Source of the DNA: Peredibacter starrii
GTDB taxonomy: Bacteria; Bdellovibrionota; Bacteriovoracia; Bacteriovoracales; Bacteriovoracaceae
Direction: 5' to 3'
Length of the DNA stretch: 64,000 nucleotides
NCBI RefSeq assembly: GCF_034259205.1
Contig: NZ_CP139487.1
Span: 1,922,001 to 1,986,000 of the forward strand
Within the stretch, counting starts at the first letter, position 1, and every line of letters begins with the position of its first letter. Below, piece after piece: positions 33,890-42,234 of this stretch. The translations under genes and the position numbers were made by a program. The notes beneath the pieces were generated by a model. That model was not told the origin of the DNA and searched no databases. It worked only from the letters and a program-made list of their open reading frames with translations.

Positions 33890-34138
33890 ATGAGAATTCT
33901 AGTTTATGTCCTTGGCCTTTACATGATGTCTGAGGCCTATGGTGAAGACCAGAAAGTCATTTATCAGTATAAGAAATACGAAAAGTTTGACTTAGGTAAT
34001 TTAGAAGTAAAAGGGCAGTTGATTGCCCCCGGGGACATCTCGGTTCGTGAACGTGAGAGAAAGCGCTTTGAGCTGGATCTTTATACACGAAAGGATTTCG
34101 ACGGCTTTATTAAGAAGGACATTGAGTCGCTAAGATAA
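33890..34138 (+). CDS. Small exported protein of the gliding-type operon
   Basis: An 82-residue protein with a short signal peptide (LVYVLGLYMMSEAYGE) and a mature part rich in charge: YQYKKYEKFDLGNLEVKGQ, IAPGDISVRERERKRFELDL. No known domain. It begins three bases after the TPR gene stop with GAGGAG upstream, so it belongs to the operon, and is its last gene. Likely a small partner of the TPR protein. Confidence 0.75.
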   Translation: MRILVYVLGLYMMSEAYGEDQKVIYQYKKYEKFDLGNLEVKGQLIAPGDISVRERERKRFELDLYTRKDFDGFIKKDIESLR

Positions 34139-34176
34139 TAAATCCAGCGACTTGTCCCTCCGATTATGCCTCGAAA

Positions 34177-34206
34177 AGTGGTCACCTTGAGAGGGTGACT
34201 ACCACT
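34177..34206 (+). terminator. Bulged hairpin after the first gliding-type operon
   Basis: AGTGG and TCACC pair with GGTGA and CCACT with a three-base bulge (CTA) on the right side and a seven-base loop. It is followed by ATTTAAGG, without a real T run, so termination strength is uncertain. Confidence 0.4.
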
Positions 34207-34272
34207 ATTTAAGGCACTCGGTTAATAACATTTTGAACTCTGGCGTTTTACCATTTTTTTAATAAATCTCGA

Positions 34273-34300
34273 TTGAGATAAATTTTGAGAAGAGTAGAAT
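34273..34300 (+). promoter_or_regulatory. Promoter B of the ExbB/ExbD operon
   Basis: TTGAGA (34273-34278), 16 bp, TAGAAT (34295-34300). It has the same spacing and the same -10 as promoter A, and is also followed by a TGTTAG stretch and the structured leader. Confidence 0.6.
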
Positions 34301-34323
34301 GCCGACTGTTAGAATATTTTTCT

Positions 34324-34380
34324 TCGATTCTTCTGTTGGACGTTATCTCAAGTTGCACGTTTGTTGATGTCTAGAATCGA
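34324..34380 (+). ncRNA. Structured 5' leader element, copy B
   Basis: Stem TCGATTCT (34324-34331) with AGAATCGA (34373-34380) around a 41-base loop. The core GTTGGACGTTA, TCAAG, TGCACGT, TGT, GA is identical to copy A at 28 of 32 positions. Two stem pairs differ from copy A as T-A to C-G exchanges on both strands at once, evidence for RNA pairing. Downstream in the leader are two more hairpins: GACTC/GAGTC (34391-34403) and TTTCGTTT/AAACGAAA (34468-34502), the latter 12 bases before the GGGGGAC ribosome site. No gene is seen in the 34139-34527 gap. Confidence 0.6.
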
Positions 34381-34527
34381 GAAAAAGAAAGACTCTACGA
34401 GTCTGTTCCGGATTTTAATGAATCATTCACACACAAAGAAACATTTCCTCAATGCAGGCATTGTATCTTTCGTTTTCATATCTACGAAAATCTCAAACGA
34501 AATTGAGTCACTTTAAGGGGGACGCTT

Positions 34528-35214
34528 ATGGAAGAAGTCGCTGCTAATCCAGTTGTGCAAGAAAACATCATTCAATGGGCCGCGCGCTTCATGAATGAAG
34601 GCGGGGTCTTTATGTGGATCATCGCCATTGTTTGGTGTATGGGAATCGCCATTGCAGTTGAACGTTTGAAGGCATACTTCAAGTTCGATGTGGATGGTGC
34701 AAGTATGATGGGTAACATCAAGAAGAATGTTATCGGTAATCAGGTGCAGGATGCTATTCAGTCATGTTCTGAGTCACCGGCCCTTCTATCATTTGTGATG
34801 AAGAACGGACTTAAGCGTGCCAATCAATCGAAAGAACAAATTCAGGACGCTCTTGAAGCAAGTATTCTTGAAGCGGTTCCTAAAATTGAAAAACGTCTTT
34901 CTTATCTTGCTCTAGCGGCCAACCTTTCAACGCTCCTAGGACTTCTCGGAACCATTCAGGGTCTGATCCAGTCATTCGCAGCGGTTGCCCAGGCCGAGGC
35001 CTCTCAAAAAGCCCAGCTACTAGCAGAAGGTATTGCGGTGGCGATGAATACGACGGCTTTAGGACTAGTATCTGCGATTTCTCTTATGGTTGTTCACTCA
35101 GTGCTCATGGCCCGTGGTGAAAAAATGATTCAAGAGATTGAAGAGAACTCTGTGAAGCTTTTGGACCTTCTTGCTACTAAGAAAGGTTCTTCATCAATGG
35201 ATAAAGCAGCTTAA
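34528..35214 (+). CDS. ExbB/TolQ/MotA-type proton channel subunit (AglR-like)
   Basis: A 228-residue inner-membrane protein with three hydrophobic helices: GGVFMWIIAIVWCMGIAIAV near the start, then LSYLALAANLSTLLGLLGTI and GIAVAMNTTALGLVSAISLM. The last two carry the conserved small and Thr residues of the ExbB pore. With two ExbD-like partners it should form a proton-driven motor. In Myxococcus, AglR-AglQ-AglS of this type power gliding; TolQR or ExbBD are the alternatives. First gene of the second operon, behind leader B. Confidence 0.88.
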   Translation: MEEVAANPVVQENIIQWAARFMNEGGVFMWIIAIVWCMGIAIAVERLKAYFKFDVDGASMMGNIKKNVIGNQVQDAIQSCSESPALLSFVMKNGLKRANQSKEQIQDALEASILEAVPKIEKRLSYLALAANLSTLLGLLGTIQGLIQSFAAVAQAEASQKAQLLAEGIAVAMNTTALGLVSAISLMVVHSVLMARGEKMIQEIEENSVKLLDLLATKKGSSSMDKAA

Positions 35215-35223
35215 GAGGTCGTT

Positions 35224-35685
35224 ATGAAAGTTGGACACAAAATCAAAAAGCCAGAAAAGTTGAACCTCGTTCCTATTTTGGACTCGGTGTTCATCTTCAT
35301 CTTCTTCCTTTTGATGTCTGCCCAGTTCGTAGATGTGTATGAAATCGGCTCTTCTGTACCAATGACTAAAGAGGCCAAGGACGAGAAGCAGGAGAAGGAC
35401 CCCCTGAATCTCACATTGGAAATCAGCAAGGAACAAATTGTCGTGAAAACCGGTCTAAGAAACCCACGCTCACGTACTTTTGCTTCCGAACAAAAAACAG
35501 AGATGAAGGACTATCTCGCGGAACTTAAACGTCAGAACCCTAAAGAAAACACGATGATTCTTAAGACTGACCCTAAAGTTCCGTTCCAGACTCTGATTAC
35601 TGTTATCGACAGCACAAAAGAAAACAAAGAAGCGAAGGACATGCTTTTTCCACAGATTGTGTTTGATAACAATGGAGTGAAGTAA
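35224..35685 (+). CDS. ExbD/TolR-type stator subunit 1
   Basis: A 153-residue protein with one N-terminal transmembrane helix: LNLVPILDSVFIFIFFLLMS, with the proton-accepting Asp at its start. A periplasmic ExbD-like domain follows (LILKTDPKVPFQTLITVIDS-like block). It starts nine bases after the ExbB gene. It pairs with the second ExbD, as AglQ and AglS do in myxobacteria. Confidence 0.85.
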   Translation: MKVGHKIKKPEKLNLVPILDSVFIFIFFLLMSAQFVDVYEIGSSVPMTKEAKDEKQEKDPLNLTLEISKEQIVVKTGLRNPRSRTFASEQKTEMKDYLAELKRQNPKENTMILKTDPKVPFQTLITVIDSTKENKEAKDMLFPQIVFDNNGVK

Positions 35686-36162
35686 ATGAAAAAGAAATTC
35701 ACAAGACACAAGGAAAGAGAAGCAGTGGACGTGGATATCACTTCATTACTGGATATCTTAACGATCCTACTGGTGTTCTTGCTTAAAAGTTATAACGCCT
35801 CGGACTTAAAACTCGACCTTCAAAAGGGACTTGAGATGGCCGATTCCGATGCGAGAACAATGACTCGTTATGCTCCGGTAGTTCAGGTCAACAAGGAAGA
35901 AAAAGTTTTCCTGAACAATAAAGAAATCGGTCGTATGCCAGCATCAGGAGAGATGCCGGTTCTGACTGAAGCTCTTAAAAAGGCCAAGGCAGGCATTGAA
36001 GCTGATAATGCTAAGAAAGCAAAAAATCAGCAAACCAATACCGAACTTGTAAACCTGGTGTTTGATAAAGACATGGACTATGCCGTCGTTCAAAGAGTTA
36101 TGCATGACTCTGCACTTGCCGGGTATTCACAATTTAAGTTCATTGTGAAAGGGAATTACTAG
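35686..36162 (+). CDS. ExbD/TolR-type stator subunit 2
   Basis: A 158-residue protein starting directly at the stop of subunit 1. Transmembrane helix VDITSLLDILTILLVFLLKS contains the essential Asp. The periplasmic part has FDKDMDYAVVQRVMHDSALA, the usual ExbD C-terminal fold element. Two different ExbD proteins with one ExbB is the arrangement of the Agl motor rather than of simple TolQR. Confidence 0.87.
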   Translation: MKKKFTRHKEREAVDVDITSLLDILTILLVFLLKSYNASDLKLDLQKGLEMADSDARTMTRYAPVVQVNKEEKVFLNNKEIGRMPASGEMPVLTEALKKAKAGIEADNAKKAKNQQTNTELVNLVFDKDMDYAVVQRVMHDSALAGYSQFKFIVKGNY

Positions 36163-36163
36163 G

Positions 36164-39040
36164 ATGAAATTTCTACTCTTTGCTCTACTTTATTCATCTG
36201 TAACCATCGCCGCGGAGACTAAAGCTCCTAAGAACGAGCGTTGGAACAAACTCATGACTCTAGTGGGTCAAGAGATGAAGATCCTGGAAAATGCCAAACG
36301 TAAAGGTGTTGAGATCAAGTATCGCATGCTCGAACTTCATTCAGAGAAGGTCAAACTTATTCACGAGAAGAATAACCGTGAGTTCATGGAGAAATCAAAA
36401 GCGAATCCAGCGCTTGCCAGAAACAAGGAAGGTTTCTTTGCTGAGACTCGTGCTTACTATCAAGTGACCAAGGATTTTGGTCTAAAAATCTTGAAAGAAA
36501 ACCCGGTGAACCATCGAAAAGCGGAGGTCATGTACGCCATGGCCCTGAACTCCCGCGATTACGGCCGGGACAACATTACTGAGCAATATCTATTGCAGGC
36601 GATTGCCCTTGTGAAGGACCACAAGAACTCAATCCGTCACCATGCTGAAACTGCATTGGCCGACTTTTATTACAACGAAAAACGTTTTCCTGAGGCCATC
36701 ACTTATTATCAACGAGTAATTAAGAACACTGAAGACGACTGGATGACAAAACACTTGTTCAACTTGTCGTGGTGTTACCTTAAAAACCGTGAGTTCGATA
36801 AGGCAATTGATACTATTAAAAAGTCTTATTTTGAGTCGAAGAACCCACTTTATGTGAACATCAAAGATCAGGTATTGGATAATATCGGTTCTTTCTATGT
36901 GTATGCCGGCCGTCCACTGGATGGTCTCGAGTTCTATCTTGATAACGAGAAGGACCCTGTTCCTTATCTTATTCCGATGGCGCTAAAAACTTCTGACAAA
37001 GGTCACGAAAAAGAAACAAAGGAAATTCTGGATGCTGCTCAGAAGGTAGTTGATAAAAACGAATTCTACCAACACCAGGAAGAACTTCTTCATACTTATT
37101 TAGATTATTACCGTCACTACAACAGATTTGCAGATCATGAAAAAATGTCTCGCAATCTTGTAGCATACTATAAAAAAGCACACCAGGAACTGGCCGACGA
37201 TAAGAAATCGAAGTTCCAGATCGCCCTGAAAGACGACGCCATCGAAAAGATGCGTTCGGTTGCAGGTTTTTTACAGGTGAAGCTCGCAAAAGATGTTAAA
37301 AAAGATGAAAGTAACTATAATGAAGATGAACTTGAAATCGTTTTAAACTATTTCTCGCATCTGATTACCTTAGATCCAAATCGTAAGGTTGAATATTTCT
37401 ATTTCCGGGCCGAAACTTATTACTCAGTACTTCAGTATAAGAGCGCGGCCCCTTGTTACGTGGAGGCCGTCAATGAAGCAAAAAGAGTTAAGCATGATGA
37501 ACTTGCTCGTAAATCTCTCAATTCTCTTCTTGCTCTTACCGGGCAAGAAGTCCTTGATAAAGATGAAAACAAAAAGTACCTGATCTTCGCCTATTCTAAT
37601 CACGTAGAGCTTTGGCCTCGTGACGAGAAGAGTGAACAGATCTATCCAAAGCTTTTCGAGATCTATCGTGAAGCTCAAGACGACAAAAAATCAACCGCAG
37701 TTATTCGTTCTTATAACAAAGCTTACCCAGAGCACCTGAAAGAACAGCAGACCTTCATGACGAAGATTCTGGATCAGTTCATTGATAAAAAGAACACTGA
37801 ACGCCTGACTTATTGGGTGGGTGAGTTTAAAACCGGCTTCCTTTCATTCTCAAAAGATGTGATCGAGAAGACAGAAATCACTCTTGGTAACATCCTGTTC
37901 ATTCAGTATCAAGAACTTGCTAAGAAGGGTGAACGTGTTGCTGCGATTAAAGGTTTCGAGAGCCTTTATGTGCACAAACTTTATCCTGATAAGGTGAAAT
38001 ACCAAGCTGCTTTCTTCGCTTCAATGCTTAACCTGGAACTTGGTGAGACTGTGAAGTCTTATCACTGGCAGGCCCTTGCCTACGCTCGTATGACTGAAGA
38101 AGAAAAGTTAGAGCGTCGTGAAGAGCAGATGAAGATGGCAGAACGTACTTACCGTCTTCAGGATTTTAATACTTCATATAAGATCGCTGATTTCCTTTTA
38201 AAGAAATTCTGTTCTTTGAAAGATGATACTCAGACTCGTCTCTACGAGATCGGCGTGATGACAGCTCTTGTGGAAGAGAAAGCGGCCGATGCGGAAAGAA
38301 TCGTTTCAGAGTATTCAAAATGTCTTAAGAAGCCTGAAGTAAGAGACTCGGCCCTGGCCCAGATCTACTCCCTTCATGAGAAGAAAGGGGACTTTTTTGG
38401 ACTTCGTTTATTTGTAAAACGTCACCATGTAGAGCCTTATATTACTCAGTACCGTTTTTCGCTTCAGAAGTGGTTTTGGGAGAAAACAGACGTGAACCTT
38501 AAGGCCCATATTCAGGCCGAATTTAAGGAACTTAAGCACCCGGAAACCCTTGCTTGGCTTCAGGAGATCAACCTCCACAAAGAGGCCGAAAAAGACATGC
38601 AAGAAATTCGTGCCACTGTGGTTTGGAACAAGCCTCAATTTGATGGCGAGGCCTTCAATAAGTCTCTGGAAAGCTATCTTTTGAAGCTTAAAAACTTCAA
38701 AGACCGTTACCAACCACTGACTCAGTCGACGCAAGTTGATCTTGCAATTCTTACCACTCGACTTTTTTCTGAGGTATACTCTCACATCGGTCAAACCATT
38801 CAGGGGCTTCGTCCAGCTGGAATGGATGCTCAGACTATGAACGATTTTGGGAATGCAATGAAACAACTTTCACAACAGTTCCTGGTAGCGGCCCGTCAGT
38901 ATGATAAGAATCTAGAGAAGGCCCTTAAAGAGAAAGAAACTCTTGCCTGGGGCTCTCGTTCAATTGCTTCAGTAGAGAAAGTAGAAAACCCAGTGTTCTC
39001 ATTTTTCACTGGTCTTACCATGGATAAGAGTAAGGAGTAG
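36164..39040 (+). CDS. Large exported TPR-repeat protein
   Basis: A 958-residue periplasmic protein with signal peptide (KFLLFALLYSSVTIAAE) and many tetratricopeptide-like repeats across nearly its whole length: ALADFYYNEKRFPEAITYYQ, LSWCYLKNREFDKAIDTIKK, FRAETYYSVLQYKSAAPCYV. The C-terminal 150 residues are helical with no further assignment. Such large TPR proteins form the periplasmic spine in Glt-type machines. It starts one base after ExbD 2, so stoichiometric expression with the motor is likely. Confidence 0.82.
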   Translation: MKFLLFALLYSSVTIAAETKAPKNERWNKLMTLVGQEMKILENAKRKGVEIKYRMLELHSEKVKLIHEKNNREFMEKSKANPALARNKEGFFAETRAYYQVTKDFGLKILKENPVNHRKAEVMYAMALNSRDYGRDNITEQYLLQAIALVKDHKNSIRHHAETALADFYYNEKRFPEAITYYQRVIKNTEDDWMTKHLFNLSWCYLKNREFDKAIDTIKKSYFESKNPLYVNIKDQVLDNIGSFYVYAGRPLDGLEFYLDNEKDPVPYLIPMALKTSDKGHEKETKEILDAAQKVVDKNEFYQHQEELLHTYLDYYRHYNRFADHEKMSRNLVAYYKKAHQELADDKKSKFQIALKDDAIEKMRSVAGFLQVKLAKDVKKDESNYNEDELEIVLNYFSHLITLDPNRKVEYFYFRAETYYSVLQYKSAAPCYVEAVNEAKRVKHDELARKSLNSLLALTGQEVLDKDENKKYLIFAYSNHVELWPRDEKSEQIYPKLFEIYREAQDDKKSTAVIRSYNKAYPEHLKEQQTFMTKILDQFIDKKNTERLTYWVGEFKTGFLSFSKDVIEKTEITLGNILFIQYQELAKKGERVAAIKGFESLYVHKLYPDKVKYQAAFFASMLNLELGETVKSYHWQALAYARMTEEEKLERREEQMKMAERTYRLQDFNTSYKIADFLLKKFCSLKDDTQTRLYEIGVMTALVEEKAADAERIVSEYSKCLKKPEVRDSALAQIYSLHEKKGDFFGLRLFVKRHHVEPYITQYRFSLQKWFWEKTDVNLKAHIQAEFKELKHPETLAWLQEINLHKEAEKDMQEIRATVVWNKPQFDGEAFNKSLESYLLKLKNFKDRYQPLTQSTQVDLAILTTRLFSEVYSHIGQTIQGLRPAGMDAQTMNDFGNAMKQLSQQFLVAARQYDKNLEKALKEKETLAWGSRSIASVEKVENPVFSFFTGLTMDKSKE

Positions 39041-39043
39041 ATC

Positions 39044-39862
39044 ATGAAGACGATTAGTTTTATCTTTGCCCTTATGTTCTTCGCTTCATGTTCGACGTCT
39101 CGTATCGATCGTAAGATTGAAGATGTGACTTGGGACTCTCTTGCGGACGAATCATATCTTCGTTGGGGGGAGACACGTTTAACTAAGGCCAATCCTGAAC
39201 ATACAGTTGTGAACTGTTATAAAGGTGAAGCGCAAGAGACTCTTGATAAGTATAAAAGAGACTACATCACAAAGGGCCAGACTCCATACTACTGGCTCCA
39301 TATTGGTAACTGTTATTTCGTTCAAGATCAGTGGTCAAAGGCCGAGTTCTTTTACCGCATGACTCTTGATGAAACAAAGGTTCCAACGATTAAGTCAATT
39401 GCTCTTAATAACCTTGGTTTGATTTCTTTCAAGTATGAGCAATGGGAAAAAGGGAAGGAATATCTTCGTCAGTCGATGGCCCTTGCTCCTAAGTTCAAGG
39501 TTCCACGTTACAACATGTCTCAACTTTATCTTCAGTTCGGTCTGTATGACAAAGCAATTGATGTGTTAAGTGAGAGTGCTTTCCGTGGTCACAAAGATAT
39601 CGATGTTTATTTCTCATTGGCGAATGCTTATTTGTATAAGGGTGACCTTAAAACCGCATCTCGCTATTTTAATATGATTCCTCCTGAGCATTTTCGCCGC
39701 GAGGACATTGCCGCAACTTATGCTCTTTACCTTATCCGTCAGGGTGATGTGAAAGGAGCTAAGGAAATCATGAATGCCAGAGACCGCTCTGATGTTCCTG
39801 AACTAACGGCCATCTCACAAAAGATTGAAAAGATTCTCTCTCAAAGAATGAAAGAGGAATAG
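39044..39862 (+). CDS. TPR lipoprotein of the motor operon
   Basis: A 272-residue lipoprotein: lipobox FFASCS (MKTISFIFALMFFASCSTS). TPR repeats at LHIGNCYFVQDQWSKAEFFY, LNNLGLISFKYEQWEKGKEY and VYFSLANAYLYKGDLKTASR. Probably anchored in the outer membrane as a docking scaffold. It begins three bases after the large TPR gene with AAGGAG as ribosome site. Confidence 0.83.
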   Translation: MKTISFIFALMFFASCSTSRIDRKIEDVTWDSLADESYLRWGETRLTKANPEHTVVNCYKGEAQETLDKYKRDYITKGQTPYYWLHIGNCYFVQDQWSKAEFFYRMTLDETKVPTIKSIALNNLGLISFKYEQWEKGKEYLRQSMALAPKFKVPRYNMSQLYLQFGLYDKAIDVLSESAFRGHKDIDVYFSLANAYLYKGDLKTASRYFNMIPPEHFRREDIAATYALYLIRQGDVKGAKEIMNARDRSDVPELTAISQKIEKILSQRMKEE

Positions 39863-39865
39863 AGT

Positions 39866-41668
39866 ATGAAGACCGCGACTTTACAAGGACAGTTTAGTTT
39901 AAAATGTCTTGATCCAAGGATCGAAGATGCCTTGATCATCGACAAGAAGAAGATCCTTATCGGTTCATCTGATAAATGTGATTTTAAACTGAACGACAAA
40001 TCTGTTTCCTCTATGCATGCTTTTCTTTGCCTTAAAGGTGAAGGCTTCATGGTGAAAGACCTGTACTCTGAAGGTGGAGTATTTGTTAACGGCCGCCGTG
40101 TTGACGAGGCCAGCGTTTATCCAGGTGACACTCTAACAATTGGTACTTTGAGTTTTGCCATCGAAGGTCTGGAAGAAAACGTTCCAGTATTTAACCCTGA
40201 TGAGGCGATTGTTTCAGTTGAAACTCCGGTTTCAGTTGAGCTTCCTCCACGTCCAGGTCTGATCTTCATCGATGGTGAGTACTGTGATATTGAATTCGAT
40301 GATTCGAACTTCAAACCATTGACTGAGATCCCTAAAATCTCTATTAACGGCGAGTTCATTGATCTAGAACAGACTGAAGAAGTTCTGGATATTGGTTACT
40401 CGGTTAAAGACAAGCGTCTTGAGATCATTTCTTATGTAAATGGTCTTATGATGGATGTGTCTTATCTATCTCTAAAAAATGGTGACTACAGCTTCAATTC
40501 TCAGAAGAAGAAAAAGACCGATATCCTTTTCCATACTCTGAGCAATACAAAGATCTTCTCGATTCAGAATGGCGAGCTTAAGTTCTACGCTTCTGAAGCG
40601 GTGACTCCATCAACTGATTGGGACAAGATCAATCTTAATGACACTGTTTTCTTTAGCCATGGCACTGAGCAAGTGTCTTTCCGCCTAGTTGATCATACGA
40701 CTGGTTGGAGAGGTATCCCAGCTTTCTATCGTGACCGTGAGTTCTTTAAACAAGGTGGTAAGGTTTTCGCTTCGGTGTTCTTGCCATTATTGATTCTTCT
40801 CTTCATCACTATTCCTAAACAAGATGAGTTCAAAGAAGAGATCGCAGTTGTATACAAACTTCCTGAAAAAGTGGTTAAGCCTCAAGAGTCTCAGGAGAAG
40901 TCTGAGCTTTCAGCTGAACAGTTAACTTCTAAAACTGAGAACACGGGCCACAAGGAAACTGAACAACCGAACCAAAAGGTTGAGTTCGCTGCCGCTTCTC
41001 AAAATAAGAAAGTACAGGCCAAGGCCGCTGCTCCAACTCCGGCCGCAGCTCAGCCTGTTGCTACTCAGCCAGTTAAGGCCTACGAATTTAAGTCTTCTGT
41101 GGCGTTTAACTCTCTTGTAGGGGACGCTCCAAAGATCAATACTAATGGCTCAACTGCTAAAGGTGCTGTTAAAGACACAAGCTTTAACTCTGGTACATCC
41201 GATAACGGCCAGCTAGTTGCTGGGGCCGATATCGGTGTTTCTAAGTTCAACGGTTCAGATAAGAGCGGTTCTGGTTCTGGTTCATATGGTTCAAGAGGTC
41301 TGGCCTCTAAATCGGGCTTTGATTCTTCTTACCTAGAACCAAAAACAGTGGTGCTTGGTTCAATGGACCCAGAATTACTTCGTAAGATTCTAAGAGAGTA
41401 TATTCCTCAGTTCCGCCACTGTTACCAACAGGAACTTATCGCTAACTCTGATAAGATTAAAGGTGTAATCGACCTTAACTTTACAATCAGCGCTGGTGGT
41501 AAAGTTTCTAAATACGCCATCAAGGTGAAGGACGCTCAGTTCTCGGCCAAAGGTGTAGGTTGTATGGGTCAGGTGCTTAGCTTGATCGAGTTCCCAAAAC
41601 CAAAAGGTGGCGGGGTAGTGGACGTAAGACAGCCGCTTAACTTCTTCTCAGAAACAGAAAAAATCTAA
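39866..41668 (+). CDS. FHA-domain transmembrane protein with AgmX/PglI (TonB-like) tail, GltG/GltJ-like
   Basis: A 600-residue bitopic protein. An N-terminal cytoplasmic FHA domain (residues 25-95: LIGSSDKCDFKLNDKSVSSM, DLYSEGGVFVNGRRVD) binds phosphothreonine. A single membrane helix FASVFLPLLILLFITIP lies near residue 300. A Pro/Ala/Gln- and Gly/Ser-rich periplasmic linker follows, then an AgmX/PglI C-terminal domain (LREYIPQFRHCYQQEL, SAKGVGCMGQVLSLIEFPKP) with two cysteines. This is the expected link between motor and envelope, as GltG/GltJ in Myxococcus. Last gene of the operon, followed by a strong terminator. Confidence 0.88.
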   Translation: MKTATLQGQFSLKCLDPRIEDALIIDKKKILIGSSDKCDFKLNDKSVSSMHAFLCLKGEGFMVKDLYSEGGVFVNGRRVDEASVYPGDTLTIGTLSFAIEGLEENVPVFNPDEAIVSVETPVSVELPPRPGLIFIDGEYCDIEFDDSNFKPLTEIPKISINGEFIDLEQTEEVLDIGYSVKDKRLEIISYVNGLMMDVSYLSLKNGDYSFNSQKKKKTDILFHTLSNTKIFSIQNGELKFYASEAVTPSTDWDKINLNDTVFFSHGTEQVSFRLVDHTTGWRGIPAFYRDREFFKQGGKVFASVFLPLLILLFITIPKQDEFKEEIAVVYKLPEKVVKPQESQEKSELSAEQLTSKTENTGHKETEQPNQKVEFAAASQNKKVQAKAAAPTPAAAQPVATQPVKAYEFKSSVAFNSLVGDAPKINTNGSTAKGAVKDTSFNSGTSDNGQLVAGADIGVSKFNGSDKSGSGSGSYGSRGLASKSGFDSSYLEPKTVVLGSMDPELLRKILREYIPQFRHCYQQELIANSDKIKGVIDLNFTISAGGKVSKYAIKVKDAQFSAKGVGCMGQVLSLIEFPKPKGGGVVDVRQPLNFFSETEKI

Positions 41669-41675
41669 TAGGAAG

Positions 41676-41699
41676 GCCCCCGGAAGGGGGCTTTTTTTT
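41676..41699 (+). terminator. Rho-independent terminator of the motor operon
   Basis: GCCCCC and GGGGGC pair around GGAA and are followed by eight T residues. It is the clearest terminator in the window. Confidence 0.92.
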
Positions 41700-41719
41700 G
41701 GTTAAGAATTCTTATCTAC

Positions 41720-41995
41720 ATGAATATGAAGAGACCAGTTTACAATGGTGTTATGAAGAGGCTTCTTGGTGGTTTAAAATCCTTTCTCTTTAGGTTTTCC
41801 AAAGGAGTCAGCCTTGCTGAGTGGCTGTGTTTGGGTCTCGTTGTAGGCACGATTCTAATAAAATATTGGCCACTTATTACTCATAAGAAAGAGGCTGAAA
41901 ACTATCACCACCTTCGAGATTACGATATGAATATGAAGGATAGTTATTATGAAGAAGGTCGAGGGCGAACAATCTTTTCGGATTTCAACAAATGA
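41720..41995 (+). CDS. Small membrane protein, unknown
   Basis: A 91-residue frame with one hydrophobic segment (LAEWLCLGLVVGTILIKYWP) and a charged, Tyr-rich C-terminus. No recognised family. The start is uncertain: ATGs occur at codons 1, 3 and 12. No good ribosome site is seen. It lies after the motor operon terminator and overlaps the next tiny frame as ATGA. Confidence 0.45.
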   Translation: MNMKRPVYNGVMKRLLGGLKSFLFRFSKGVSLAEWLCLGLVVGTILIKYWPLITHKKEAENYHHLRDYDMNMKDSYYEEGRGRTIFSDFNK

Positions 41996-42081
41996 TTAAA
42001 TTTCTAGTGAAACACAATCCAATTATTTCAATATTATTGTTTGTACACATCAGCTGTATTGGGACATTAATAATGCCCTAA
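41992..42081 (+). CDS. Possible 29-residue hydrophobic peptide
   Basis: The ATG overlaps the previous stop (ATGA), which is typical of translational coupling. The product is MIKFLVKHNPIISILLFVHI followed by nine more residues: a single short membrane helix with a positive start. Too short for any family call. Confidence 0.3.
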   Translation: MIKFLVKHNPIISILLFVHISCIGTLIMP

Positions 42082-42172
42082 ATGTAGACATAAATTTTTT
42101 TGGGAATATTTGAATAAGGGACAGACTCAGGGGAGTTGTAGTAAATGCGGGTATCAAGCTTGGTAATTAAAA

Positions 42173-42194
42173 TTACTTCCGCCAGCGAAAGTAA
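42173..42194. repeat. ACTTYCGC palindrome, copy 3
   Basis: TTACTTCCGC and GCGAAAGTAA around CA, with one mismatch (C42179 against A42188) at the same place as in copy 2. It lies downstream of the BrnA-like antitoxin gene. Confidence 0.65.
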
Positions 42195-42207
42195 ATGACG
42201 CGTTTCC

Positions 42208-42223
42208 ACTTCGACGTCGAAGT
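42208..42223. other. Perfect 16-bp palindrome
   Basis: ACTTCGACGTCGAAGT, a perfect dyad with no loop, 12 bp downstream of the antitoxin stop. Without a loop it suits protein binding better than a terminator hairpin. It shares ACTT/AAGT ends with the neighbouring repeat but not the core. Confidence 0.5.
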
Positions 42224-42234
42224 AAACCTTAAGA

